A DNA stretch of 64,000 nt from Oxyruncus cristatus (lineage: Eukaryota > Chordata > Aves > Passeriformes > Cotingidae). The first letter of the stretch is position 1; each line of letters begins with the position of its first letter. The stretch spans positions 630,212-694,211 of the forward strand of contig VXAY01007484.1 in assembly GCA_013399855.1 (NCBI GenBank), written 5' to 3'. The position numbers and the translations under genes were made by a program. The notes below the pieces were generated by a model. It did no database searches, was not told where the DNA came from, and saw nothing but the letters and a program-made list of their open reading frames with translations. Of the stretch, positions 28,504 through 41,932 are shown piece by piece.

Positions 28504-28821
28504 TAACTACCTGAAAGGAGGTTGTATGAGGTGGGGGTCAGTCTCTTCTTCTATGTAACAAGCATCTGGATGAGAGAAAATGGACTCAAGTTGTGTCAGG
28601 GGAGGTTTAGATTAGATATAAGAAAAAATTTCTTTCCTTAAAGGGTGGTCAGGCACTGGAGCAGGCTGTCCAGGAAGAGGAGGAATCACCAGTGCTGGAA
28701 CTGTTCAAAAGCCATATGAATGTGGCATTTGAGAACATGGTTTGGCGGTGAACACAATGGTGTTAACGATTGGACTCGATATTAGAAGTCTTTTCAAAAC
28801 TTTATGATTCTAAGATTCTAT
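28504..28821 (+). mobile_element. CR1 LINE, 5'-truncated 3' end
   Basis: About 318 bp. It begins near ACTACCTGAAAGGAGGTTGT and carries the typical phrases GAGGTGGGGGTCAGTCTCTTC, CAGGGGAGGTTTAGATTAGA, AAAGGGTGGTCAGGCACTGG, GGAGGAATCACCAGTGCTGG and GATTGGACTCGAT. It ends in ATGATTCTAAGATTCTAT, a decayed pair of terminal octamers. It has the same orientation as the gene and is noncoding. Confidence 0.93.
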
Positions 28822-31800
28822 TACTTTATAAAATTATTTTATAAGAATATTTTATACAGTACATATCTATTATAAAATATGCTTTGGGAAAAAATGAAAG
28901 ATAAATAATTTATTGGTGGCAGTTATATTACAAATACACCTGTGCTCTCTAAGCATTAATATGCTTAACTTTGTTTCCAGTACTACTTCATTCATCTACA
29001 CTTAGGGATTTTAGTGGATTTAGATGCCAGTTATTTTCTGGGTATCTTAGTCATAGTTTGTTCACCGTTGTTCACTTTATTATCTTTTTCAATCTTACTG
29101 CTCAAATTGTGTTTTCTGTTGTTGTGGATGTCAACAGACATTGTACCTTTGCAGAAGAAAGAAAAAAAAGTCCAGTCCTCTTAATTCTCTGCATCAGTGT
29201 TGTACACCCTTGGAAAGTTATTAGCATATACAAAGCTAATTAATACAATACAAATATTAGTACAAAAAAAAAACATGACAGGAAGATTCTTTAAAATTTA
29301 GTGGAAAATCAGCTTCTTTTTACAATATATAAAGTGTTTTAAGAGTGTGCCTTGGGAGTTAACTAAATGCACTGTGCATGCCTACGGTGAATAAAATGAG
29401 CATTAAGATCAAACAACCACCTGGAAGCTGTAAGATCTTGAAATGGAGCAGAGAGCAATCCTGTAGTGTGAAGGGATGAAAGTCTTTGTGACTACAATCT
29501 GTGGTATAAGGGTACACATTTTTGTGGTCTACAAATAAAATAAAAAGGTTAAAGCTATTAATCTTGTAGACTGGCAAAACTACCAATCAAAGCAACAAAT
29601 CCACTCTCATGGTATATTTTTTTAGAAGCAATGTTTCCTCTGAACTCCACTGACCTGGAGCAAATATAACACAGGAACTGCTGGTTAGGTTGACCACCCG
29701 TCTCCTTTCTGTTGTGATATTGCCAATAAAACTTAAAGACAAGCACTTAGGTTTAAAGGCCTTCAAACACAATATTATTAAATGGAACGTAAAGAAGGTC
29801 AGCAGATTCTTGCTGGTCCTTGAAATTACGCTTGAGCTGTAACAAAGGGCAGGAAGATGCCTTGAACACAGACCCCATTAATTGGACTCACAGAATACGT
29901 CCATAAGACGGAACTGCTCCCTGAGGCCAATGGGTACAACAGAGTTCCTATCCACACAGTTACATTCCCAGTCCCCCTCCCCTCAGGATGGGCATGAAAA
30001 ATTGCCTGTTAGGATCTGCCCCAGTCCACAGTAATCCATTAATTGTGTCAAAGCATTGGCTGGAAAATCATAATTTCCCAGGGTTGACATTGTGATAGGG
30101 GCTGGCTGTCACCAGAAGAGCACATAGGACCAGGGCTAGAGCTCAGATATGTACTTTGGCCCTCTTCAGTGTATCAACTAAAACATTTACAATGTTGGAA
30201 GATAGTAATGGAACATCAGCTCTTTAGCCCACAGACTTCAGATCAAAATATTTCCAGCAATTTGATCTTGTAACAGGACCTTTTTTTCCATAATATTTTT
30301 AATGGTATGAAAGGGAAAGAGATTCATATCTTTAAAACCTTTTCTTCCCAAGAGTTTAAAAAACCTTTGTTCTAAGAAGCTTTTTAAAATCATCAACTTA
30401 GTTCATACCTATAACTTCAATCAAAAAAGTGCCTATAAACAAGTGTTAAAATACAGATAAGATTTAGTGATGTTTATTAACTCAGTGCTTGAAAAAGACA
30501 CATGTAGTCCTGGGAGTGCTGGTGCCCACACTATGACTGCAGAGAGTAAAGGAAACAACATGGACCAGAACTAGGACAGCTGGCAAGGGATGCCTTATAG
30601 AGCTAAAGGTAGCCAGCAGGCCATGCCAAGGAAAAAGACATTTCCAAAACTCAGTCTATTACAGTATTTGGGGCCTTCTAGCAATGTTATTCATGATGCA
30701 ATTCATAGTTTACTAGTTCTTTTACACCTTAAGTGAAATTCGAGTTCCCTGCACTGTCCATATATTTTGTATCAAGTTACGACTGTCTCTACACAAATAT
30801 ACAGCTCAGAGGTTATGGACAGTAGTCTGGAATCTGAGCTCACAACAACCAGCAGCCTCTCAAAGTTACCTCATCGAAATTCACTATGTTTAGGTTAGTA
30901 CAAGGTAGAGAAGTTATCAGGGCAAAGGAGCACAACATGACATAGGTACCACTAAAGAACTTCTCAGGCAGGACACCAGGTATTTCTCTTGACCCTCATC
31001 TCTGAAATGAGTCAAGACTATTCAGGCTTAAATAGTCAATCAGTGTCTTCTCTTTTTTACCTTCTAACCCTGAGTCTAACCTCCCTGTCCATCCTGATGC
31101 TGGCTGGCTTACAACCTCTCCATCTGCCCAGGGCCCTTATGTACTTTGCGGGAACCTCTTGGGTACCCACACACAGAGGGACTGTAGTTATGGATGTATC
31201 GACTAAAACCATGGTGTCTATAGAATCTACTATACAACCAATTTCTCTCCATCCTCTCATTCTCCACCGTGCGCAAAACATAATCTGTCATAGCTGGGAA
31301 TAGCAAAAGAAATTTATGCTACTTTTATGCACCTTTTCTGCTATTCTGTAGTTACTGCCTCTTATCCCCTTTTTCTTGACCTCTCGTTTTCTCGATGACA
31401 AGCCAGTGCACCTTGTCATTCAAAAACAAAATCTTCGTGTCAAGAAATCAGTGTTTGTGAACTGCTACATATCAGGTTTCTTAGTTGTTTGGTAAAAGTA
31501 AGAATCATCCTGGTCAGGTAGCAATGGAGTAAATCAGCACATATTCTGCGATTCACAGGAAAGGGCACTGCCTCACTGAATGACTACAGCTATTATTGGT
31601 AACTGTTTTTCAAGAGCTCTCACATTAACATTGTACCACGGCAAGCAATCTAAGAACCTCTCAGGATGATCATTCCAACAATAAAAAGATACATAAAACA
31701 AATTTGCCAAAATGCAGTCATGCATGTCCTGAAATGAAGTATCAATCTATGGAATTGCTCTGAACCAAGATAACTGACTAATGTCCTTGACACTGGGCTT

Positions 31801-34800
31801 CCAGTGCTCCTAGAGCTGCATAAGTGCCTATTGCAAATGTCTTCTTTATGAAGGTCAACTGCACTATAGTGCATTTATGACCAGTCATTTTCTGTGTACT
31901 TTGCAGATAAGCATTTGAGCAGACCATGCATTTTTTCCTCAATTGGCTATTCTCAGCTAAAAAATTGTTTCAGAGATCCTGAGCAATAACACAGCCCTTG
32001 GGAGAAAAGCCTTTCTGCATTAGCCATGTGACTGACACCATGAATGATTACATCCAAGCATCAAATTTAATGAGATTTCTACAAAAATGAGTGACATCTG
32101 CATAGCACTCGTATCCTGGCTAACTGTCAAACATTTGTCATCACTGAGGGTTTTGTCCTTTATTAATCTACTTTCAAAAATGCCTGCTGTTGGAAATGGA
32201 AATGTTTTTTAGCAGTCACCCTGCAGACTGTGTTAGAGCACACATCTCCAAAAGCATAATGACACATTGTCATGCCTAGGAATGCATTTAAAAGGTTTAA
32301 ATAATATGAGAGAACTCTGACAACAAAATATATTGAGAATTTATCAGGCAATTTCTGCATAAATATATTTTACATCCTTTAATATAAGCAAGATTCTTGC
32401 TCTTTTGCTATAAAACAGTGGCTTTAACAATATTCAGAGTGCATGGCAGAAATATTGTTGTAAAGGAAAAGTACTAAAATATTTCTCTCTAATTTTGTTT
32501 GTGCTTGGAACCATGATATAATTCTGGGCCTAGGGCTCCAACCCAGTAAAAGCATATGATTGTATCAAAATCCCAGCTTTCCTCCGAACTTTCCCTCATG
32601 GCTACAAATAAAAATTTCACTAATATTTTCCTACATCAACAGATAGCCTGAAACAGCAGAGGATGGAGATTGAAGAATCACCCTATTTTATTAAATTAGC
32701 CCCAGGACATTCTATTGAGACAAAGGTCTGACCTGGTGCTTCCCATCAAAGAACAGCAAACATTCAGCAGGAAGGCAGGAGTGCAGAGGACATATCTTTC
32801 TGCCATGTTTTCTCCCAGGAAGAAAACAAGACCTTTCCACTGCAAACAAAGATGGAACTCCAGAAGTCCAAGAATTGCAAGGTGTCCAAGGGTTGGCTCC
32901 ATCTTATTTCAGTCACTGTTTGCAACTCAATGAAAGACATTGACAGCAGCAAGGTCAAGCCTAGGGAGCAAGGAGAGCAAGGGAATAGGAGAGTCTCCCA
33001 GCACTGAAGCTGCTCACCAACCATGGACGTGGAAGGCACTGTTCTTTCTACGGCCCAGAGCCATAATCTAGGCTCCTGTGAAGAAGACTGCAGTGCATTG
33101 TAGAGATAATATTCTTCCATCATGCATCTGTAGTTCTAAACTTTACTGAATGGAATAACTCGAATTTCAAACATTTATTTCTCTCTTTTGTTGCTATTAT
33201 TTCTAAATTTCATGTATTTCCAACACTTTAATGTCAATTAGTTGCTTGTAGATCACTGCCAAGCAAATAGAGGCAAGTGAATAGCATAAATTGCTTTCTC
33301 ATTTAGAGGATTCAATGTCTTTCACTGAAGATATTGAGCCAAACTATTACAGAACTCTGATCCTACTGCTGTCATAGTTCATGTAAACATGCTTTTGTTG
33401 AAGGTGTATCAGAGGAAACATGAAGCTGTTTGCAGCTGCAAATGATAGAAAATCACAAAAACTAAAAATATTTAAGTTAATGGAGTTTTTTTAGCTTTTG
33501 ATGTTCAGATAAATTTGTTTCTATTCATGGACTGAGGAATCTAGCCAGCAAAAGATTTGATTGCATGAAATAGCACTAAAATATAATAATGCTGAGCTCA
33601 GTAGTGCAGAAATCCTGGCTGCAACTTCCACTTCAAATGGAGGCACCAGACCCCAGCGTTTGCCATCCTGATCTGCAGGTGCTGAGCTCTGACAGTTCAG
33701 CGAGTGGACCACACAGCTCACCACAGCTCATGAGATGGACATATTCAAAAGTCTCACTGCACTACAGCTCATGATACATGCAGACAGCATTGGCCTCCCT
33801 CAAAATGTAGCAGCAATTACTTTCTATTAATGAAGTTTTGCTTCCATCACCACACTTCCTGCAGTTCCCTTTTGGGAGAATGTGTCCATTATTACATTTC
33901 TGATTTCACAGTCCTCCATCTGTGTACGAGCAGAAGCCTTCAACAGCAAGAGGATGGAAAGAATCATAAGCCTCTTAGATGCCAAAAAAAATCCAGATTT
34001 TTCATAAATAATTATAGATATTAATGATATGAATATTTTACACTAGTATTAATCCCTATCCTTCAGGACTTACATAAGTTTTTAAGTATAAGAAAACACA
34101 AGAGAACTGTTTGTTTTGCATTTATCTGTGACAGAGATTCACATTTTCCCCTAAACATCTGGTTAAAAACAACTGTGGAAGAGGATCCTGAACCAGGACA
34201 AACTGACCTCCAATTCAGTTTGGAAAGTGTAAATGGAGTATATTTTCAAACACCAGTAATATCAATTATCAAGTAGAATTAAATAAGAATATTATGGATG
34301 GGATTGGGATGTTATAGCCACATTTTTTTTTTCAAAGTCATGTTTGTTGCCAGAGACCTCAATTATTGCAGCAGTCACATGGCCTATACAAATGGTGATT
34401 AGCATATTTTCATTTGGTGCAGCTAAGAGGAATAAATAATCCTTTAATTTTCAAAGTGAGAAGTCACAGCAGGGTTTTTTTTCTTTGTTTTTAATGGTCC
34501 CATACTAATTTTCAGCTTTCAAAATATTTGGGCTTGGGTTTTTATTTTTAACAGTTTTTAATCAAACCGTTAATGGATTTCCAGTATGTTAGTAATCCAG
34601 TCAGCTTCCCTGAATGAGTGAATTTGAAAAAAAGGATGAATGCTGTATTTTTGATTCAATTATTAGTAATATTATTGTCTTCAGGAAACGCATGGACTTG
34701 TGCTTCATTTTGCTTGCTATCTGTCTTTCCTGCTGACAAGTCTCACACACAGAGAAGATGTGATTATGACTGTTCAGTCTAGCCTGGATGCTTCTTAAAA

Positions 34801-35134
34801 TTGCTCCCTTTTTCCTCTAATTTTAGGTGCAGAGTAATTATTATGGAGTTTTTGCGTTGTTTTTTAATCTCTTTCTATTTCTAGTTCTTCTGCTGTCACT
34901 CTGTCACGTTAGTTGACATTCACCCACGCAGCATTTAAAGAGTAGCAACAATCTCAATTTGCCATCAGAAATCGTGGAAATGAGGTATCTCCATGATGTA
35001 GCACTGTGCATTGTAACTCTTGTATTTCATGGACATTGAACTCCACTGGGTCCCCACAGAATGCCTCTCCTGTATTATTGCTTCTCATCCACGATGATGG
35101 TGTAGTCTGTTTGATTATTCCGCTTTATTTCTAG

Positions 35135-35293
35135 GTCCTCCTGGACCCCCAGGGGTTGTAATAGTGGAGGAAATTACAGATACCACAGCAACACTCTCCT
35201 GGAGTCCTGGGGCAGACAATCACAGCCCTATCTCCCTCTACAACCTGCAAGCACGCAGTCCATTTTCTCTTGGCTGGCAGACCGTAAGAACAG
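35135..35293 (+). CDS. CNTN6: CNTN6 exon: hinge and first half of FNIII-1
   Basis: 159 nt, entered in phase 1 (TTATTTCTAG/GT) and left in phase 1 (ACAG/GTGAGA). It encodes the contactin hinge PPGPPG, then [19 protein letters not shown] with the FNIII B-strand Trp, then [18 protein letters not shown] and [12 protein letters not shown] in DNHSP is a sequon, but the following Pro makes glycosylation unlikely. The PPGPPG joint marks the Ig-to-FNIII bend seen across contactins. Open frame runs past the donor to 35388, but that part has no FNIII character. Confidence 0.95.
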
Positions 35294-35752
35294 GTGAGAG
35301 AAAGTTTAAAACAGCACAAGTAGACTGTTCAAAACTCTTGAACGTCACAATAATAACCACTGTCAACTACAGGAACAGATACTCATAAGAGAACAATGAC
35401 AAATTAAAAGCACTGATTTTTTGGGTTTTTTTTCCTTTTTCTCATTCCTTTCATGTTACTTAGCAACAGCTCTGAAAGGACAGCACAAAGACACCAGCCA
35501 TGATGCGTCTGTGAAAAAGCAGAAAGCTCTCCCCTAAACTCTTCAATCTGTGTCTTTTCAGAAACTCTTCAATCTGTGTCTTTTCAGGAGTACTACAGTG
35601 CCAAAAACCTAGCTGCGATTTCTGACACATTAGGACCTTGATGTCGATCATTTCTAACGACCATATTGTATCACAAAGTCCACTTACTATTGAAATCCTG
35701 TGTGTGAGCTTCAGATTTCTGATTGACCTTCGCATTTCTTTACTCTCTACAG
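35294..35752 (+). other. CNTN6: Short intron inside FNIII-1 (459 bp, phase 1)
   Basis: Donor GTGAGA, acceptor TTTACTCTCTACAG. It contains a perfect 26-bp tandem duplication whose copies each end in a pyrimidine-rich TTTTCAG (listed separately). Retention would bring a stop (TAA at about 35386). Confidence 0.9.
35536..35587 (+). repeat. Perfect 26-bp tandem duplication ending in acceptor-like CAG
   Basis: Two identical 26-base units (35536-35561 and 35562-35587), each starting AAACTCTTCAATC and ending TGTGTCTTTTCAG. Each copy looks like a 3' splice site and lies 165-191 bases before the real acceptor. Using either would read into a stop in the CNTN6 frame. Confidence 0.95.
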
Positions 35753-35902
35753 TTCCAGATCTGATCAGTGGTGACATGGAGTCTGCTATGGCTGTGGAAC
35801 TGAACCCTTGGGTGGAGTACGAGTTCAGAGTCGTAGCAATGAACAAAATTGGAACTGGAGACCCAAGTGCACCATCACGAGTGATCAGAACAAATGAAGC
35901 AG
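35753..35902 (+). CDS. CNTN6: CNTN6 exon: second half of FNIII-1
   Basis: 150 nt, phase 1 in and phase 1 out (GCAG/GTAAGG). It encodes [18 protein letters not shown], then [19 protein letters not shown], then [13 protein letters not shown]. The Y-x-F-R-V core of FNIII strand F and the IGTGDPS turn of the G strand are clear. With the previous exon it forms a 103-codon module. The longer open frame (35638-36030) contains intron at both ends. Confidence 0.96.
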
Positions 35903-38900
35903 GTAAGGAAAGGATAAAGAGGTTATTTTTACAGCACTATCAGAAAAAGGACTACTTTAATATAATAATAGATCTAATCTCTTCACACTGGTACACACCT
36001 GTGTGTTCAGTCATCACTGTTCCAGAGTGATATATTTGTAATGGGGATCCAGTTTGTTTTAATTACAAGAATATTTTTTAATTTACAGAAATATCAAATA
36101 AAACCATTCCCTGCAGTCTTATTCCATCTAGGCTGCCTAAGTTTTCATCTTCCACTTAAGCCATTGCTACCTTCCCTCTGATAGACTCCCAGTCATAAGG
36201 TTTGGAATCATTGACAGTAACTTGGGCAGAATAAAGGAAGATAAAGAAGAACTGGGAATCTGAGAAAAAACCCTAGGCAGCTAGAAAGACATGTTTTAAT
36301 AGGCAGAAAGAGACAGAGATAGGATTTGGACAAAGCCTCAGAAGAGAACTCCATGTCAGAACAATTTTAACTTATTCTTCATTCTGCTTCATTATTTAGG
36401 AGAATCTCTTAGTTATTTTTCAGAATCTATTACTAACTTTTACCTGAAAACTTCAATAGAAACTATTAACATATCTATTAACATGATGTCCACTTCTAGT
36501 ACCGTAGTTCTCAATTGTTAAAGGACATGTATGTTAAGGGAAATCATATTTCAGAAAGAACATGGCATCAACCTCTCTACTCATAACCCAGACAGAGTAA
36601 CCTGGCTGTTTGCAGTGATGGTAGATGTGGCCCACAAGTATAAACGGGCAGGTTGCCCCTGCACTAGCTGGGAATGCAGAAATATCCATCTCCCAGCTGA
36701 GAAATTGAGTGTGACTCCTGTTCAGGTAAGAGCTGAGACTCACCAGGCTGAATGTGGCTGCCCAGACAATCCACAGAGAGAGAAAATGTGTGATTTTGTT
36801 TCCATTATCTCATACTTAAATAGAAATCTGCATCTGTAATTTAATGGCACAAGCAAATTTGACTGGAGACCAAAGTCTTCGTTTATCCCCACACCTCACC
36901 TATTTTATCACTTCTTCCCCAAGATAGTAACCACATCTTCTATTAGTCCATTATCTAAAAATACCTATGGAAATAATATTTCAGATGGTGTAAAGAAATC
37001 AGCGGAATAATAAATAGGTTTCCACTTGCTTAAATTGTTTTAATTAAACTGTAATCTTGTTACTTAGTTCATATGTAGTTAACATGATTGCTTTTCATAG
37101 CTCCTTTCATCGGAATGGATAATACCACAATTTTCTGGCACATCTAACTTACAGCCAGCTGCTGCATCTCTGTCAGTTCTAGCCTTGATACACATTTTAC
37201 AGGTCCACAAGGTGCAAAGAGCCAATAATACGAATTTAAACATGTTTGGCATTCCACTAAGACAGTCGGGGCATTTGAAGCCAGGGGACAAAACATCAAT
37301 TACATTATCTATTCATGGGGAAACATGGGGAGAGAGAAAATTGAGTAGAATCAAAGTTTAACCTGCTAATCATGCATACAACTTGATTTTATGAGGTAAC
37401 AGTGTAATGCACTCTATTAATAGGAGATTGTACACAGGTTTTATTTTCCGGGTTTTTTTTAATTGTTGGGGGTGCTGTTTTGTTTGTCATTTGTATAAAA
37501 GAAGTTTCAGCTTTTCCCATTATCATAATAATTTTTACACAAGAAAAAAAATTGATAACCTGCAGTATTTGTGACATTTGCAGATGATGGAATGGGCTCC
37601 TAAAGCCTTTTGAGAAAATGTGGGTTTCCATGGAGAAAAACGAAAGAGAAAGTAGATTGTAATTATTGACTGTATTGACTACAGGCTACTCAAACATTGG
37701 AATGCAGGCTCATATTAATATTGGCAAAGAATCCTAATGTGTGCGCCCCTACAAGATGTACCAGAAAAGCTAATGCACTGGTTATCTGGAATATATGTAT
37801 GCCACAGCATGTGAGATTTCAGTTCTATTTGTGGAGATTTAGAGACTAATCAGGATGAGTCCCACCACCACATATGGCCCTCTTGTCAGTGAATAGAACT
37901 TAATTCCATCTCCTACATAATTACAAATATTAATATACAGAGGAAATGAGAACAACATTTCAGATCCTGAGACCAGTTGGGTCATCCTTGTTTTCCAATA
38001 GTTGAATATGTGTGTTGTCCATTTCTGAAATGGTGGCACGTGTTACATTTTGTTCCTGAACAGATGAAGATGTGAATTGTTTTTCTGTGAGGGTGAGAAC
38101 TTCAGGGCTGGTCTTTCACACAGTGAAAGGGTTTTCACTTAATTCCCTCTGTTTCCTGGATGTGTACTGCAGGAGATATATATAGATACACACATACATA
38201 ATACATACATATATAGAGAGAGTAGAAGGGAACTCATAAAAAAAACCTGCCTAATGTGTAATAGCTTTGATCCTCACATTAAGAAGTTCTTCCAAGCTGG
38301 TAACAAACCCACTTTTCCCCATCCATACCTTTTCCACAGCTAAGAAGTGTTGCTTTTCAAATTACATCTGTATCTTAAGATATAAAAAGCTTTAAAAGAA
38401 ATAAATAACTGGAACTCTAAGTGGAGCAATGTTACAGGTCCTTTCTTAAGGACTAAGGCCAAATTTATTAGTTTATCTACCAAAAAAGTGTAGCAATATT
38501 CCCATTTTGCTTCATTTTGCTTTATTTGACAAAATGTTTCAGAATTTATACAAAAAATATCCACGCAGAAATTATCTTAAAGAATATGGGATTCAAGTAG
38601 AGTAAGAAAGACCTTGTAAATAGAGTATGGAATTGGGATTTTGGAAATTTGGAGTCAATTTCTTATGAGAAAACTGTAAATTTGGGCAGCTCAGATTAGC
38701 AACTCTTACTCTAAAAACAGGATGTTAGTAAGACCCTTACTTCTCTTAGTCTTCCCTAAATCTCATCTATTCCCTATTAAAGTATAGAGACTAAATGTAA
38801 CTCTAGGTTTCAACTGCAGTAATGCAATCAATTATACTAATTAAAATAAAATATAATTTTGGCTGGTAAACACTTTTGTTCTGCACAAAAATTGAGACAC

Positions 38901-40390
38901 GCCACAAAATTAAGAAACTCATTTCTCTTCGACATAAACAAAACACATAGAATTGAAACAAGCCACAAGATATTTACTTGGGGAAAAAAAAACCAAAACC
39001 AAAACACACAAAATAGAAACACTTTAAAATTATTAATTATTCATTCAATAACATTTTTTTTAATTTATTTACAAGACTGGAATGTCAAAAAGAACATGAA
39101 CTACTTTACAAATACTTTCAGCTTTTCCATGTTTGGTGTGATATTTTTTTTTCCTATCTATTAGGAAAGGAATCTAGAACTAATTTAAAAGATTTTTTTA
39201 GTTCATTCACTAAAGTAAAAACAGGAACACTGTTTTTAATCAAAATGTTTATTTATTTTATTGAGCAAAAGAGAAGTAAAATAATAATTTTGGATTAAAA
39301 TTAAAAATCTCTGTCAACTCAAAGCGAAATACTCTTATTTGTCTTTCCTGTTTTAATTATTCTATTCTTAAATAAAACTGAACCAAAATACAAATTTTCA
39401 TATTTTTAAAACCAAATGGCTATCTATGCTTCATTTCACCTAAAAGTGAGTACCAAAAATCTTTGAATCAGTTCATCTTTAAACTCCACCATCTTCATAA
39501 AAAAAAAAACAAAAACAAAATAAACAAAAGAAAACCCAAACAAAAAAAATCAGTCAGCTATGCAGATTTAAGAGAGCAGAATTTTTGAAACTCTGAAACA
39601 AAAACCTAATTTAATCTCCCTAAAGCACAGAGCAGTTGGACACAGTGGAAATCTGGAATGAAAGTGAACATCTACCCCCATATGTTTGTGGTTTCATAGC
39701 TATGGTATTACCCTGCACTTCAAAATCTTCCCCAAACTTTACCTTTAAATACAGGTTTAAAATATACAGGTGACAGTGTCAGCATTTTTCAGCACTTTAT
39801 AACCACTGCTCCAACACACAAAATCCTCAGCAACAACAGTTCTACGCATACATTTTGTCCTACATTTAAAATCATAGCTTTTCATCCATACTTGTAATAA
39901 GACACACATGAATTATTAAACAATTGTCCATGGCTTCATGTATAAACTTTGCCTTTCCATATCACCTTTTCTTTATTTATATCTAAAGTATGCTGTCAAA
40001 TGCTTCATAAGACTGCTGAGGACTACATTGTCCATACCTGCTCTTAGAGAAAATGTTAATGATCTTTTTGTTTGCTTTAGAGGAGATAAGTTTAATTTCA
40101 CTTTCATTTTCACCATATCACAGTAATTTCATGAAAATGGAAAAGAGTAAGAAACAAATCCTGCTGTTTAAACAAATCAAACTCTTGGAAAAGTCATTTA
40201 AAGATTTTTTTGTTTGTGTTAAGTGGAGATTGCAACATCAACTTGGGCTGGCATCCTGCCATTATTTACTGTGAGCTGCAGCTAGTCACCATGTCTTTCA
40301 GAACACAGTTTTTAGTACTATTTGTTGTTCACATTAGCAGAATGATGGAGAGTCCTGCCTTTTAACTTCTGACCTTACTAGTGGCTGAAG

Positions 40391-40420
<30 letters not shown>
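40391..40420. repeat. Poly-A run (A30)
   Basis: Thirty consecutive A. I could not define a retroposed body on the left side, so I list it only as a homopolymer. The flanking right side (GAGCTGACCTGATCCC) is unrecognised. Confidence 0.95.
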
Positions 40421-40424
<4 letters not shown>

Positions 40425-41573
40425 TGACCTGATCCCAAAAAGCTTACAGTCAAAGGATAAAACAGGAGACAAGTGAAAATAGGTAGCCAGCAAAGGGGCT
40501 AACGAGAAGGCATTGATCAGAATCACAGACATGACAACCAATCCAAGCATGGTCACATTTTATGACCCTAAGGACCAGTTTAAAGCCAAGGAATAATTCA
40601 ATTTCCAGTAGGTGACATTCTCTCATCTTGCTGTTAAATGAGATACTTTAACACAGCAAAGAAGTCTTTACTACTAATTAGGTTTATGTATTCAGAAGAA
40701 ACAATACTGAACTTCTCAGCTTTGATAAACCCTATAGAAAAGAGGTCCTAATGTACTTGTCTCCCAGGCACATGTATCCAGTGTCCAGGAGCCAAGTTGA
40801 ATCTTCATACTTGCCTATTTGGTGCAAGTGCATACCCATGAGTGTCATTGAGAATAAACAACATAAAGATTGGGAAGTCATTAATTACAAGGCAATAAAC
40901 CTAGGCCATGAGTGAGTAAATTCAAATATAACACCGATATAAAGCTGATGTTGCTGAAAGGTTGGCTGATATATAACCTTGGCGCCTGGTAAAAAAATGG
41001 GTTTTTTTAATAGTTTTCTTCCCTTAATAGTTAATCATTTCAAAGTGTCCCCCTCTAACTGTGTATGCTCTGCTTTTCTTCAGTGCAGAGGAAATTTATT
41101 CTTTTGACACATTTGTTCTTTTAATGGTTATTCATTTGAGAGAGTTTCACTGTGTGAATGTACATTTTAGTTTGGTGAGAAAGAAATTCATTGTTTTGAC
41201 AGTTTTATTCTTTTAACATTTATTCGTTTAAATAGGGCTGAAGTCTACAAAGCTGTTAACAAGAAAACTCTAGAAAGAGGACACTGCAGGTTAAATAACT
41301 CCATCATGATGGATGATTCAAAGGACTATAGCATACTCTTCCACCTCTAATGTGGCACCTACATGAGAACTTCATTTGTCTTCATAACTTATCCAAAAGT
41401 ACCTTAAAAAAAAACCCAAAAGAAAAATGGATGCTAAAAAAGGCTTAAATATGCCCCATTAGAGATGGCACCATAATTTTTGCATGTTAATTAACTGGAA
41501 GATGATTCTTCATCTGCATTTTTTCATGGTAGAACATTCATCCCAATGTTGCACACTGACTGATTGTATTATC

Positions 41574-41580
41574 TTTTTTC

Positions 41581-41612
<32 letters not shown>
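41574..41612. repeat. Pyrimidine tract, TTTTC units then T14
   Basis: CTTTT units grade into a T homopolymer, followed by AATCCAG and, 25 bases on, an A14 run. It resembles a decoy 3' splice site, but no exon follows. Confidence 0.85.
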
Positions 41613-41932
41613 AATCCAGAGGGCAATTCCATTTCTGAAAAAAAAAAAAAACTTCGTTACCTTTTTGACATGCAAAGATTAGTACTTAATTCAAACACAT
41701 TGATGTCTCCAATTCAGTAGAATCTCCCCACTGTTTGGAAAGTTATCTGTAGATCAGCTGAGCTCCTCCAGAGTTCTGCACTACTGGAGAAGGAGCCTGG
41801 ACTACAAGCTCAGCCTGATTATCTGTTCTCCCACTAGCTAAACTGCAGAGCAATTCAATCATCTGACTATACAGAAATCAAGAGCTTTCAGCAGACAGTA
41901 ACTATGAAAGACATCGTTTAGCATGTGTGAAA

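Larger units (their letters stand above)
21229..35134 (+). other. CNTN6: Large intron between Ig6 and FNIII-1 (13,906 bp, phase 1)
   Basis: This is the longest intron in the window. It contains a TG microsatellite, an A18 run (22753-22770), a candidate alternative terminal exon near 23765, a sequencing gap and a CR1 3' end. Open frames at 30989-31303 (+, with overlapping - frames) and 32764-33123 (-) have no recognised homology. The remainder is AT-rich sequence in which I see nothing further. Confidence 0.8.

Noticed and set aside
32764..33123. 119-codon minus-strand open frame
   Set aside because: No known motif, overlapped by open frames on the other strand, and no coding context; kept only as unexplained intron.
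40391..40560. A30 run as the tail of a processed pseudogene or SINE
   Set aside because: No recognisable transcript body on the left, no target duplication found, and avian genomes have few active SINEs.
41574..41651. Strong-looking polypyrimidine tract plus CAG as an acceptor
   Set aside because: It is followed by AGGGCAATTCC and a poly-A run, with no FNIII sequence and no usable donor nearby; it looks like a decoy or homopolymer.
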